Positions 1 through 24,429 of a DNA stretch of 64,000 nucleotides are shown in pieces. The stretch comes from Macrobrachium rosenbergii (lineage: Eukaryota > Arthropoda > Malacostraca > Decapoda > Palaemonidae). Where the stretch lies: positions 79,471,163-79,535,162 of the forward strand of contig NC_089795.1 in assembly GCF_040412425.1 (NCBI RefSeq). Reading direction: 5' to 3'. Each line of letters opens with the position of its first letter. The first letter of the stretch is position 1. A program made the position numbers and the translations under genes. The notes beneath the pieces are model-generated. The model worked only from the letters and a program-made list of their open reading frames with translations. It did no database searches and was not told the origin of the DNA.

Positions 1-480
1 TGAAGTATGCAGTTAAAGTCTACAGAGTGATCCACTGCCAGGTAATGGAATTTTAGACTCTAAAGTAGTTGTATCCAGGGTCAGAAAACTCTCTGATATC
101 CAGTAACATAGATAACTACCTCTTCCATCTTGTGAGAGCCATGTGTCACTATGTCAAGAAGCCTGAGCACTAGAGAGGCATAGATTCTAGACTTCTCTTG
201 CTGACATATCAATGGAGGAAGTGTCTAAGAATAGTTTCTAGCTGATGAAGCAAGATATCCTTCAGTCTTATTTGTGTGTCAGAAGATTAGGGTGGCAAGT
301 AATGGTGACTTAGTGCAAAACCAGGCCCTTCTCAACTTCCATAGCCTTCACAAGGAACATTAAGATTTTTGCCATTAAGAATGCCAGTTTTACCTCAGTG
401 ACATTATGCATAAAGGGATGGGGTTGTACTGTAGGCTTAAGAATAGGAGGTCAAGTTATGCTGGCAGCAAAAAATGTAAT
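1..480 (+). pseudogene. DIRS-type tyrosine recombinase fragment (decayed)
   Basis: Conceptual reading in the + direction, over several frames, gives VRAMCHYVKKPEH near 135-172, STSIAFTRNIKIFAIKNASF near 335-395 and GGQVMLAAKNV near 449-481. This order resembles the C-terminal half of DIRS-element tyrosine recombinases as I know them (VRALxxYLxRT, then STSxAFxxNxxxxxIxxAxxF, then a GxVVAAQ-like end). Stops and frame changes show it is dead. DIRS elements are reported to be widespread in decapods. The 5' part would lie before the window. Confidence 0.5.
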
Positions 481-621
481 GCACTCCCTTTACTTTGAAC
501 CATTTCCCTTGTTCATTCATCATCCACACTATGAATTGTGTGATATGTCAACCCTTTTTTTTTTTCATATACATCAAGTACAAACTTATTACTTAACTCA
601 CTTGGTTTTCAGATACATATA

Positions 622-880
622 AAGGCAGTACCTGGTAATGGGGGTTCCATTCCGATGGCATGACGACAAGTGAAAATCGTCGATAATTGAAAATTGGCGA
701 TTTTCAGCACTTATTGGCGCTGATAACCAGAGAGCAGCACCTCTTTTAGGTATGTATCAGTGCCAATAAGCGGAAATTGGTGCATGTTGGCGCCGAAAAT
801 TGCCGATTTTCGTCACTAGACATGTGCCGTAAAAGTGGATCGCCGATAGCCGAGCCCGCCGTTAACCAGAGACTGCCTGT
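622..880 (-). mobile_element. Tigger/pogo-like MITE, copy 1 (diverged)
   Basis: The ends resemble those of the copy at 7428-7668: GGCAGTACCTGG at the left and CCAGAGACTGCCTGT at the right, an imperfect terminal inverted repeat. The inside has several GGCGCCGA/TCGGCGCC palindromes and CGATTTTCG blocks. Relative to the copy at 7428 it is inverted, since the GGTTCC end is on the left here. Confidence 0.65.
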
Positions 881-1375
881 GGTGCCCCATAAGAACGACC
901 TTGGGAGATATTTGGACTCTCAACTGCTCATCCTCCTGTCTAAATTGTGATTAAGGCTGTACATGGTTGAAAAGTTTTACATGAAAAAAATTAAGCTATA
1001 TAACAAAACATATTTTTCCCACATAAATTGAGCAGTTGTATATTAATTGCTCTTTCTTATTCCCTCATCACTGTGTTACATCTAATCTGCACAAAACAAT
1101 GAGGGCAATTAATTCTTATAAATGGGTCATAATCATTCATGTCTGAACAGTCACTGTTAGCTAATCTCTTTCTTTGTAAAAGATATAAGAATACACATAT
1201 TTGGGATATTCAGACCATGAATGAGGAATTTATATGATTGATGGTTTTGAATGAAAAATATATATTGTTATAAAAGCTTAAATTGTGATAATGCTTTTAG
1301 CCAGAAGGAGGGAGCAGCAGCAAGTCTCAGGTCTTGCAGATTCTTGATGTCTAATCTGTACCAGGCCACTATTAC

Positions 1376-1890
1376 ATGAATCACTTACACTGTTATGTTT
1401 TTAAAGAGCAATCAGAAGTTGTTCATGTCAGCCATCTAGGCCTACAGGGTACCACTGACACTAAGTCATTGAATTTTGTGGACCAGAAGGCAGTTTTTCT
1501 GTGGATCTTTGATCGCATATCCAGTATTTCAAGGAGGTGCCTCGTCAGCTTATTGGACCTCCTAACTGGCTGTATTACTAGTGTTGATGAGCCTCATCAA
1601 ACCTCCATGCAGATTCTTGTTGGAGTTTGTATTGGTGGATCTTATAATGAAGGAGGTATTTTTACTGGTGTACTGTATGTATCTTTATGAGGGGTTAAAT
1701 TCCTCATCCAGTGGCTCAACTTACATGGATTTGTCCAGTGAAGCTAACTTCTTGGCAAAGGTCCAAGTGCTGGACTGTCAGGACTGCTGCAGTGTACCCT
1801 TCACCGTCTGTTCCTTATTTTCTACATCTAGTTATAGCTGTTCATCGCTAACTCAGGAGAGTCAGAGACCTTTGTGGTGACTTGTCCAGA
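1376..1890. other. Open, GC-richer stretch of unknown origin
   Basis: Overlapping + strand open frames of 104 and 99 codons cover this stretch, and its base composition is richer than the flanking AT-rich intron. Neither frame has motifs I recognise, nor does the reverse strand. It may be an eroded retroelement piece related to the DIRS relic just upstream. No gene is claimed. Confidence 0.2.
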
Positions 1891-2474
1891 CTTTTCCTTT
1901 TGGTAGGCTGTTACAAGAGTGAGGCAAGAAAGGTAAGAGGTGTGACTCAATAATCCAGTGCTCATTCCACTTTGTTACTGTTTAGTGAAATAGGAATATT
2001 TGGATTTGTAAATGCAGGCTTTGAAGTTACCAGCCACTCGTTTAAGATTTGATCTCAGGGATTTGAGACACAAATGGGTGAATTTTTGTTCCTAGGGAAT
2101 AATAGTAGTGTCAGGCTGTTTTACCTACTGGGGAGGGTATAGGGAAGACATTTTCCTTATCTCCTTGAAAATTCTTTGTTTCATTTGTTCATACATGGAA
2201 TCTTCAAAACATACACTTCCAGGCTTACGAGCAAGTACATCTTCAGTCGGTAAGCTCATCAAATAATTACCTAAACTTAGAATGTGCCTTATTTCATATT
2301 CTCTAGCTTTATTTAATTCCTATCATCACTAGAAGGGAATCAACAACTCAATCTTCTGACCATAGTAGCCCTTCTTACATGATTGATTGTGTTTGTTAAA
2401 ACAAAATTGGTTAAAATCCAAAATTATATTTTGTTATAAACCCGTTATTCTTTTACTGAGTTGTATCCTCACAG

Positions 2475-2551
2475 CCCCCCAGCCTTGCTTTTCTTGTCCA
2501 ATTACTGCAACTACTGTTTGCAGTGTCCATGGTCCTGTGAAGACTGTGAAG
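2475..2551 (+). CDS. WDR59: Possible upstream WDR59 exon
   Basis: An open segment follows a CACAG acceptor and ends at AAG|GTGGGC. It is rich in C, P, T and V (PQPCFSCPITATTVCSVHG) and ends in phase 0, which matches the phase-0 start of the exon at 3942. The region just before the GW motif is poorly conserved in WDR59, so family similarity cannot decide. The donor is not strong. It could be chance open sequence in an intron. Confidence 0.3.
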
Positions 2552-3941
2552 GTGGGCTTTATGAGTGATTGGTTTGTATAAAAACCTCATTTTGTATTTC
2601 ATAAATTTTGTTTTACTTTTATGTGAAAATGCTTGATTTTTACATAATACTAAATATTGTAATTAGTAAGTGGTTTCATTGAGGAGTACAGATATAATTT
2701 ATGAAAAATGTGATCTGTGTGTATTATGACAGAAATGGATGGATTGACTTAAGGAAATAGTGAATGTGTGTAGCTTTAAGGAAAAAATGAAAGTATAAAA
2801 TAACAACAGTAAGTATGTGTTCTTATTTAATAATTCAGCCACAAGGAATTTGGGAATTATAATTTTTTTTCAACATAAGTTCAGACAGTGCAGAAGGATT
2901 ATTTAATTCAATGCGTATTTTTGGTAGATTATTTCACATTTGCTCATTGCAAAGATTTTTACATTGGTGTGTCAGTTAATTTAAATTTTTCAGTCAGTCA
3001 TGTACATTTTCTCAAGTCATACTGTAAGATGTTAAGAATGGTGACTTTATCATTCACACAATTTCAGGTACTTTTTGGGCCAGCTATCAGTCATGTTTTC
3101 TTTCAAAATGATCCTAGAAATCAAGTAACTACAGTATTCAGTTCCAATTATCGAAGTTAATACATTTCAATCTGGCAATAAAAAAAATATCCAGACTTGC
3201 CATTTTGTGGGACATTGTAAATTATTTCTTTATATCCTGTAATGAATGCAGCAGTTTTTCCTTTATGTAAGCAAAGTCAAAAGTTTAAAGTGCACTATAA
3301 ATGTTACAGTTTGAATATTCATCTAGTTATCTCATCAACTCTGGGAAGGAGGCAGCATTTTCATCTTTAGCTCTCTGCCACTGTATTAGCTGAATACCCC
3401 TAGAAAGTGGTGAACATAGTATATGATATAACGGGAACATGGGTTCATGTATCCTTTGAATGACCCAGAATGATTAAATTCTATGAGAAATGGTTCAGAG
3501 TTGACAGTGGCGACACTATCAATTTCAAGCAAAATATCTCCCCAAAAATCATTTTGAGAGAGTCTTGTTATTAACGTATGTCACTGTTATAGAATTCTGT
3601 TCACCTGTTTTTGAAATATATTACAAACACTTTTACACAAATGTTGGGGTGTTCAGTTAAGTGCTGCGTATCTGGATGCATATTGGAGTGACCATGGTAG
3701 AGTTATGCTCTCCACTAAATGCTGTATTTGTTAATAATAGATGTGTGTAAAGTGTTTGTTTTGTATAAGAAAATGAAAAAGAAACATTCCAGTATTTGAA
3801 TGAAGTGGTATTTATTAATGGTATTTCTTTGAGTTTGTTTTCCATTGCTGAGGTTATATTTGTAACCTCACGCACTACTTTAACAAACTAAACGAGAGGA
3901 ATGTTGTATGAACTAGGAGTTATATGTTTTCATAATTTCAG

Positions 3942-16512
<12,571 letters not shown>

Positions 16513-17075
16513 TAATTTGCACACATAAGGATTTTCAAGAATTTTGTTGTGCCATGTATTTAGTTTTTACCTTTATTAATAGGAAATACTTCAAGAACAA
16601 TGTTACTGTCAACTGATATATCGTGATTATGTGCAATTCTATAAGTACAATTTTGGCTGATTGGTTTTTTTAGATTCTTTTTCTTGATATCTATCAGTAG
16701 CCACACTGTGATTTGCCAGCTATAGTAAACTTCATTCTCTTGTAACCAGACCTCCACCATTTTGATCATCTGTGGTCTCTTAATTGCTATAAGAGAACAG
16801 AACCAGTGTAAACCTGAATGGGTAAGGAGTTGGTTTTTCATTTTCTTGACACACCATTACAATCTCAAGTTTTTATTTCATTTTAGTTAACAAATGTGTT
16901 TTTTGATGATGTTAACATCAGATAATTTTATGTGGAGAAAGTGAAGTTAAACATTAGTTGCCATAATTGTAGTATTTATTGCAATGTCTTTTGGTAAATG
17001 TAGAATAGTAGTTGTGGCAGTTGTGAATCTGTAGCTATAAATTACTGTCTGTAATAAAATATTCTTTGTAAGAGC
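16513..17075 (+). other. WDR59: Probable WDR59 3' UTR
   Basis: AT-rich sequence after the stop codon with no conserved frame. A canonical AATAAA lies at 17053-17058, and I see no earlier perfect AATAAA after the stop. The true cleavage site is not visible. A possible exon at 17073-17149 would compete with this reading. Confidence 0.5.
17053..17058 (+). promoter_or_regulatory. Candidate polyadenylation signal (AATAAA)
   Basis: AATAAA lies 540 bases after the WDR59 stop and is followed within 20 bases by a T-rich stretch. The position is plausible for a 3' end, but AATAAA is common in AT-rich DNA. Confidence 0.45.
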
Positions 17076-17149
17076 TTGAGTGCCAGTTTGCTGTGGCCAG
17101 CAGTGGCAAGTGGACGCTGAATCCTTACCCTGTACCTATTCATATCAAG
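17073..17149 (+). CDS. Possible unassigned exon
   Basis: An open segment encodes ECQFAVASSGKWTLNPYPVP then IHIK and ends at AAG|GTAACT. Its composition is more GC-rich and protein-like than the surroundings. The acceptor side (TTTGTAAG) is poor in pyrimidines. I do not recognise the peptide. It could be an exon of an alternative WDR59 end or of a neighbouring gene, or chance. Confidence 0.25.
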
Positions 17150-20100
17150 GTAACTTTCTTACAGACTTTTACTTATTTTAAAAGCATTTTGCTTAAGATT
17201 AGCAAGACTCAGAGTTGTATGCCATTTTCAAGGTGGCTTTCAGTCAAAGGACAAAGTTGAAGAGGAAACTTTAAGAACACAGTGGTCAGTTTAAACTAAA
17301 CATTTTGTGCATTTACAAGAGAAAACTTAATATTTCTTTTTACTTTGATTTTTTTGCATTTAAATAATACCCTTTCAAACCTTATTTTATCAGTGTGTGG
17401 TCTTAATACACTTAGCTTTTTTAAATATGTTCATGAGTCTAAGAGTTCCTATTATATATAGATCTTCCTACAGTACATTTTGTAGTTGTTTATACAAAGT
17501 TATTGATTAATTAATATATAAAATGCAGGTCTTGTTAATTCATATGCATATGTAGGTATCATACAGGTTGAACAGAGAGCATTGCAGTTTAGTGTAAATT
17601 TTATTTTTTAAACTATATCATTGCAACACTTCAAGGAATTTGTTTTAACTTCTAAAAGGTCAAACTGCTCATGTATACAGATTAATGCAAAAACAGTGTT
17701 GCCAAGATACAGTATCCTCTTTCTGTAAGTAAGGGTTAGACAATATAATATTCATTACAGTAGTTATTTGTGAGTGGTACTCTCTTCAGGAAAAGGACAC
17801 TTTGTTTTATTAACACTAGGTTACTGATTATGGACCCTTTTTTACTTAAATGTGCAATAAAATTTGTAGGGCATTGTACAGTGTAAATCTTTCTTATGGT
17901 CTTTTGCTATGTTTCAAATGGTATTCTTGACTTATATTGCAGTGCAAAGGTTTAAATGTTCAGTTCTTGATCAGCATAACTCCATGAAGTGTATTGGTTG
18001 TATGAAGGTGTGTTAATGAAACTTAAGATCATATTACAGAATCTTAAAATCCAAGGCGTGTAACAAAAGATCATAATTGAGGCCCCACTTTAAAAAGATT
18101 TTTTTTTTTCAGAATTTTGTTTTTAGATACTTCCTCAGTACTTTGGAATTTATTCTTATTTTTCAGGATAAGCTGTAGGTTGTCTTGATTTATGAATAGC
18201 ATAATTTTATAAAGTTCTGTTGGAAATAACAGATGTTCAGTTCTGGTATCATCAGTTCTCTAAATATACTTTTTGAGCCCTTTACTGAAATGGAACATGT
18301 CAGTAATTATACACATTTATGAAAAGTTATTTCAATATTTCATCTCAGATGTAATGAAGTACTAAATGCACAAAGATATTATTTGGCTGTAAACTTGTGT
18401 ATGGTTAATTTAAACAGTACAGCACCTTTTGCTAAGCGAGCCTACCCAGTGAAAATTTAAGCAAGTTGTTTCTGAATAGAAGCTCGTAGCCATAAAACTT
18501 AATTGAGAGAGGATTCTCTGACTTCCATAATTTCCTCAAGTGGATGGTAAAAGAAAAACATTGCTTCAAACTCCAACCAGTGGTTAAGAAATAGTTCAAT
18601 AGTGTGCTATATTGACAAACAAAACATTGCTGCTACAGGGGAGTAATAGCATACATATTATGTATGATATGTAGTACAGTATATGTGATTACTATTGTGG
18701 ATTTTCAGTATTATCATGTGATATTCACAAGAATTTATAAATACACATCAATCTAAAAAGCCATATATGTCTAACCATCCACCTTTTCCCTTTAATAGTT
18801 TGACAGCATTTGTAGTACTGATGTTCACTTACTATGCCTTACTTTATAAGAGAGGACTATATAGAGCAGCCCTAAAAAGTTATCTTTTTTTTATATATAC
18901 TGTATACTGTGTACTGTTTGCATTGTCAGTAGCTGATAGTATTGCCATTAGTACAAAAAGAAATGCAAGTTTACAGTAGTGTCAGCTATGTGCGTAACTA
19001 TCATGTAAATGAAGCCTTTGATGCAGACTCAGAATAGTAAAAATTTGTAACTTTGCACAAAAATGCATATTTTTCACCATCATATTTGTGACTGAATGAA
19101 ACAAATCAAGGTAAATTATATATGTTTTTACATTTTATGATTTTTGTAAAATTTGTAAACTTCATATTAGTGGCAATGCAGTGATAATTACCAGTTGGAA
19201 AATTGGAGTAATTAAATGGGTGATTAAAGAAAATATGCTAAAATGAAAAGTGAAATGCGACCCTTAACACCGAGTCATTAAAGCATAGATGAAAAAGAGC
19301 ATTTTAACTTTAAAACACCAGATGATTCTTCAGTACTGAAATATAACCATGTAGGTGAATGGACAGAAAGTTTACCTAACAGTATAAGCACACAGATCAC
19401 ACAAAAAAGTCTCTAATCTCATTTTGGTTTAGAAAATTTAGTCCTTGTGGAAAAATAAATTGGGGATTTGTTTCATTGCATGAGGTTCAGAAATATATTG
19501 TTTTTTAAATGCAGTAGGCTGAATAATTGTTTTTTAAGCACTTGACATTTTAATAGAACACTTCTTAATATAACATTTCTTAATTCTTTTGGAGGTTACA
19601 GTGCTGCTATATAATCCCAATATATTTAGGAAATTCTGTATATTTTGATTTAAAACCAATCATATTAATATTATGATGTGGTGCTGAAATATCATTGAAG
19701 TGTGTACTTAAAGATTAAGCAGATACATAAAATTCATGTATTTTATATTATAAGAAAGTATAAGATGGAAAAAGATTTGACGTAGGCAAGTTCAGTATTT
19801 TTAGTAATTTTTTTTTAGAAGTTTGCTCATAACTTTTTATATCTGTGATAATAAAAGTGAGTAAAGCTGAACGTAGTATCTATTACCTCACTACATTTGA
19901 AGAAGAGTTTTAAAAAATAAGATTAGATCATAAATTTCTAAGTCTCAGGTATATGTAAACAAAAATGGCTGTAAATTCAAAGTAACTTTATTTTTCAGTG
20001 TAGTTCTATGATCGTCTAGACATTTAAAAAAATTGTTAGTGCTCTCCAAATTAAATAATGAGTATCTTGCTCATCTAACCATGCTTTTTATCTGTCTTAA

Positions 20101-21300
20101 CTCACTGTCATCTACAAAGCAGGATCCATGGAAGCTGTACCTCAGATTCAAGAACTAGAAAACATGTGGAGAAGAATGCAGACACAGCCTCACTTCATAT
20201 CCAAAAATGTAACTGCAGTAATTTTTCAAATCTGGTTTCTTTCAGCTGCTTTGGTAACACATGACTTTTAGACAGGAGCATTATCTAAGAGAAACAGAAT
20301 ATTTGATAAATTTCTTCATTATTTCTCAGAAATGAACCAGCTTTAAAGCATGTAGCTTATGTAACTCAATCCTTCCCCAGGGTAAAGAAAGTAGCGCACA
20401 CCATTGTAATCCATTGTTTTGACTTCTGTTTGGTCAGGATCTTGGTAAGGGATCGATGATTCGTCTACAGCTATGAACTGCTCTTTTGATTTTCCCCAGT
20501 CCCAGTTCATGAAATTTGCTTCTGATCATCAGATATAATTTTTTGTACATTTTCTTCATAGCCAGTTTCATAAAGGATGACTTTCACTGAGTGATGATAA
20601 ATTTGCAGTATTCACTCTTGTGTCATCATCATCATCATCATCCTAGTTAAATATTTTGAAGCTCATCTTCAACTTAACCCTCCTCCAATTTGTATATTTT
20701 GGATATTAACAAATATTATGAGACCAGGCATTTCACTCAGTGGTCTTTTAAACTACTCTCGGTATTTTGACAATGGTTTGAATATTTTACATAGACACAT
20801 AGATGTTAACAACCAACAGGAAAAATTCACCTTTTTAGACATTATCGGACATGAGCAATGTTTTAGGTAGATTTATTATATTACTGTATATAGAAAAGCA
20901 ACCAATATTTCTACTTTGTACATTTTTTTTTCACGACATCGTATTGATATAAAAATCTCTGTGTTCTCTTCAATGTATCTGTGAGCATTATGTGTTGTCA
21001 GCCTGAATTCTTTAATAGCTAAGTACTGTAATGAACACTAAAAAATAAATAGGAATTTATGTTATCCAGCTCATATTTTGGCTTCTAGCTACAGTAAATG
21101 TATGAAGACTATGATGAAAGGGACAGGATTAAAGAAATATCTAAGAACACCCTTTGTTTGCCATATTTCGTTGGCTTAAGTTAATCAAATCAGTATTGAA
21201 AATATTCACTGTACATGTAATTTTTTATATAACACAAAAACATGCATATTATAAGAGAAATTGTCCTGACCAGGGTAGTGACTGTGTAAAAATCCTATGT
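17150..21300. other. AT-rich stretch with no recognised gene
   Basis: Long AT-rich sequence with only short chance frames. One open segment at 20123-20208 ends at a GTAACT and is discussed as a finding. A (CAT)n run lies at about 20622-20642. I see no mobile-element ends here. Confidence 0.5.
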
Positions 21301-21494
21301 ATGGCATGTGATTCATTTTGCCAAGATGGGTGAGGAATTAAGTATCAAAGTAAATCAACATAAATATCCAGTTAAAACTGGCCAAAAGAATGCTCTTTTT
21401 GTGGAACCAAGTGAAAAATTAGATAGGATTGATTGGTCCCACAGTATTATAATTACCATATATAAAAATGATGTGGCAAGAAAACCATTTCTGG

Positions 21495-22260
21495 AATGAC
21501 TGCTGTTACAGGTGGCACTCTAGTATTTAAAGCCAGTCATGGAAGCTTTGAAAAATTTAAGAGAAGAATCATGGGGAGGCAGCCAATTCTGACAAAGATG
21601 CTGCTGAGAATTATGCTCGTTTAAGGATTGTGTAGAGGCTTAAGTTTTGTGTTCCCCAAAAAGTGTTCACTTGTGACGAGACAGGCTTGTGGCTTGTTCT
21701 GGAAAAAAAGCCAAGCAAGACCTATATCAGTTGGGAGAAGTCATTGCCAGGACACAAACCAATGAAGGACAGATTCATTCTTTTCCTCTGTGGGAATGCA
21801 AGTAGAGATTTAGAACTAAAGCCTTCGCTTGTTGTTTACTCAGAAAACCAGAGTTTTAAGAAAAGTAAGGTTTTGAAGAGTAAGTTAAATGTGATGAAGA
21901 GGGCTAATAGTAAGTCTTGGGTAACCAGACAGTTTTTTGTAGAGTGGTTGAATGACGTGGTAGGCCCTAGTGTCAAGAAATACCTCGAAGAAAAACAATT
22001 GCCTTGTGATTCCCTTGTGCTTGAAAATGCTCCTGCTCATCCTCCAGGGGCTTAAAGGCTGCATTGCTTGAAGTTCAACTTCACAATAGTGAAATCCTTC
22101 CCTTAACATGACTCTTTTCATGAAGTCCAGGGACTAGCAGGTCATCTCTTATTTCTAAAGGTGCTTTGAAGTGACCTCAATACAAAGCTACCCCATGAAA
22201 ATTCTGGAAGAACCACTTCAACATTTTAATGAAGACAAAAATCATTAGACTAGTTTTTAG
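21495..22260 (+). pseudogene. Tigger/pogo (DDE) transposase pseudogene
   Basis: The DDE transposase fold of the Tigger/pogo (jerky, CENP-B-related) family catalyses cut-and-paste DNA transposition. In one frame, ASHGSFEKFKRR (about 21533) precedes VFTCDETGLWLVLEKKPSKT (21663 on), SWEKSLPGHKPMKDRFILFL, WVTRQFFVEWLNDVVGP and LVLENAPAHPPG (to about 22050). The first catalytic Asp is in CDETG. The second motif, normally LxxDNAPxHP, reads LENAPAHP, so the Asp is replaced by Glu. A stop lies upstream of VFTCDETG (near 21631), and the continuation (about 22110-22170) is broken by two stops in the segment that normally carries the PMDQGVI-like motif. It is dead. Confidence 0.9.
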
Positions 22261-22618
22261 TAAGACAGATGTACAGTAAGAGTCAAGAAGAAAGCAGTGA
22301 AAAGGAACAGGAAAGAGAAACAACCACAGAAGCACGGTTGCCTGCCATTTTCATGGAAGGGGACTCCCCTTCCAAGTGATAACATCTCTCTTCCTCTATA
22401 CGTTTTTCACCACCATCAACTCTCCCCAGTTCAGGTAAGGTAAGAATAAATTTGCATTAATTTCATCTATTCTTTTTGTGGTATTTATTTCATCAACTGA
22501 TTTTATTTAGTTTTTATATGATTTCTGCATATTAGGCTTGTTAATTTTGAGTTAAAATGCTTTTATTTTTTAATTTTTTTGGTGTCTGGAATGGTAAGTA
22601 CTGAAGTACCAATATACA

Positions 22619-22911
<293 letters not shown>

Positions 22912-23118
22912 TATATCAGTGGTTACTTATCACTGAATAGTCATCGATTCCAAACGTTCAGGGGTTGAGTCTTCTGGTGATTTCCAATTGTTTATCAGTT
23001 ATAAATTATCCTTCGGGTTATGTTATTCTGAGGTTGAGTGAATTTGATATTAAAACATCATTTGTAGCATAATGTTAGTGAATACAGAAAGTGAATGTCA
23101 TGGTGTATGTGACAGTAA

Positions 23119-23121
<3 letters not shown>

Positions 23122-23190
<69 letters not shown>

Positions 23191-23211
23191 CACACATACA
23201 CACACACACAA

Positions 23212-23255
<44 letters not shown>
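23122..23255. repeat. Compound microsatellite (TA)n-(CA)n-(GA)n
   Basis: TA repeats at 23122-23186, CA repeats to about 23210, then GA repeats at 23216-23255. The dinucleotide changes twice within 135 bases. Confidence 0.97.
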
Positions 23256-23258
<3 letters not shown>

Positions 23259-23469
23259 TAGGGATGGAAGGTGTGTTGGTGAGTAGTATTTATGTATAAG
23301 TGAAGACAGTTCCAGTTTCATAGTGAATGAATACAAAACCTACGGGACAGAATACTAAGGTCTCAAGAGATCTTCACCAGCATACGGATACCGTAATTTC
23401 AAAATGAACACAACTGAAACTCGATCGTGAAATTCTTAACGACGTCTACAACAATTTCATCACTTTACA

Positions 23470-23960
23470 CTTTACCTCAAAACACCAAGATAAAGGTGGG
23501 GCTGTCCCCGGGGGTGGAGGGGAAGGAACAAAGGCTGAGTTCGAGGGGGAGAGAGGCACAAGCACACGAGGCGTCCTCAACGCGAGAGGAAAAGAGAACG
23601 AGCGTCGTCAGAGGAGTCATCGGGAAGCGGCGATGACAGATAGGGCGCGACCCGAGCTCTTAACCCCTCCTTGCGATCTCCTCCGGGATGCTCCTTTGGT
23701 GGCCCCCTCTCCAAAAAAAGCAGTCGGGAGTCTTTTGTTTTACAACGACTCGGAACATGTGTGGTCCGGCTCTGTGAACAATCGCCTGACGGTTCCAGTA
23801 CACTCAGGAAGAGCGTTTCCAAAGAGTGGTTGGCCTTTGAATGGCCGTGTATCCCAAAGTTGGTGGAGATAAGGCGGTGTTCGTTGCCTCTCTTGCCCCA
23901 AAACGATGGAGGAGGGGTTACACACAAAACCCCTCCAGCCCAGACCACCCAACGGTCCCA
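23470..23960. promoter_or_regulatory. CpG-richer, GC-rich island of unknown role
   Basis: This stretch stands out from AT-rich flanks by many CG dinucleotides (ACGAGGCGTCC, GGCGCGACCCG, GCGGCGATGAC) and by overlapping open frames on both strands (up to 135 codons). It has no protein motif I know. It could be a promoter with a 5' exon, a conserved non-coding block or an old insertion. Frames on both strands fit GC-rich non-coding DNA better than a gene. Confidence 0.3.
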
Positions 23961-24280
23961 ACCCTCCCTCCCTTGTCAGTGTGCCGAGAAAGTGGTCGAG
24001 TCTGTTGAAGCACTGCAGATGAAGCACATAATTGAAAGGTTCAAAAATAGCTACTGTGACACAATAATTACGATATAATTCAGTTCCTGAGGTTATAATA
24101 CATACAAAAGATAGAGAGTTGGGTTTCTTTTCCTCTCATCATTCCCCTAAAAAATAAGTACTCATACAAATTGTATTATACATATCTATCTATCTATCTA
24201 AGTTCGCAATACCGACGGTGTTTAAAAATATCTTTACAGAAAACATTATACTCCTTTTCTCCTCCAGTATGTATACAGAT

Positions 24281-24281
<1 letters not shown>

Positions 24282-24357
<76 letters not shown>
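24282..24357. repeat. (TA)n microsatellite
   Basis: A clean TA run of about 76 bases followed by a GTGTGTGTG tract. A short (CTAT)n run lies at about 24184-24200. Confidence 0.97.
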
Positions 24358-24361
<4 letters not shown>

Positions 24362-24429
24362 CGCGTGTGTGTGTGTAAGAACAGAACAGGGTATTTACTT
24401 ATACAATATGTACACTGAACGGATAAAGT

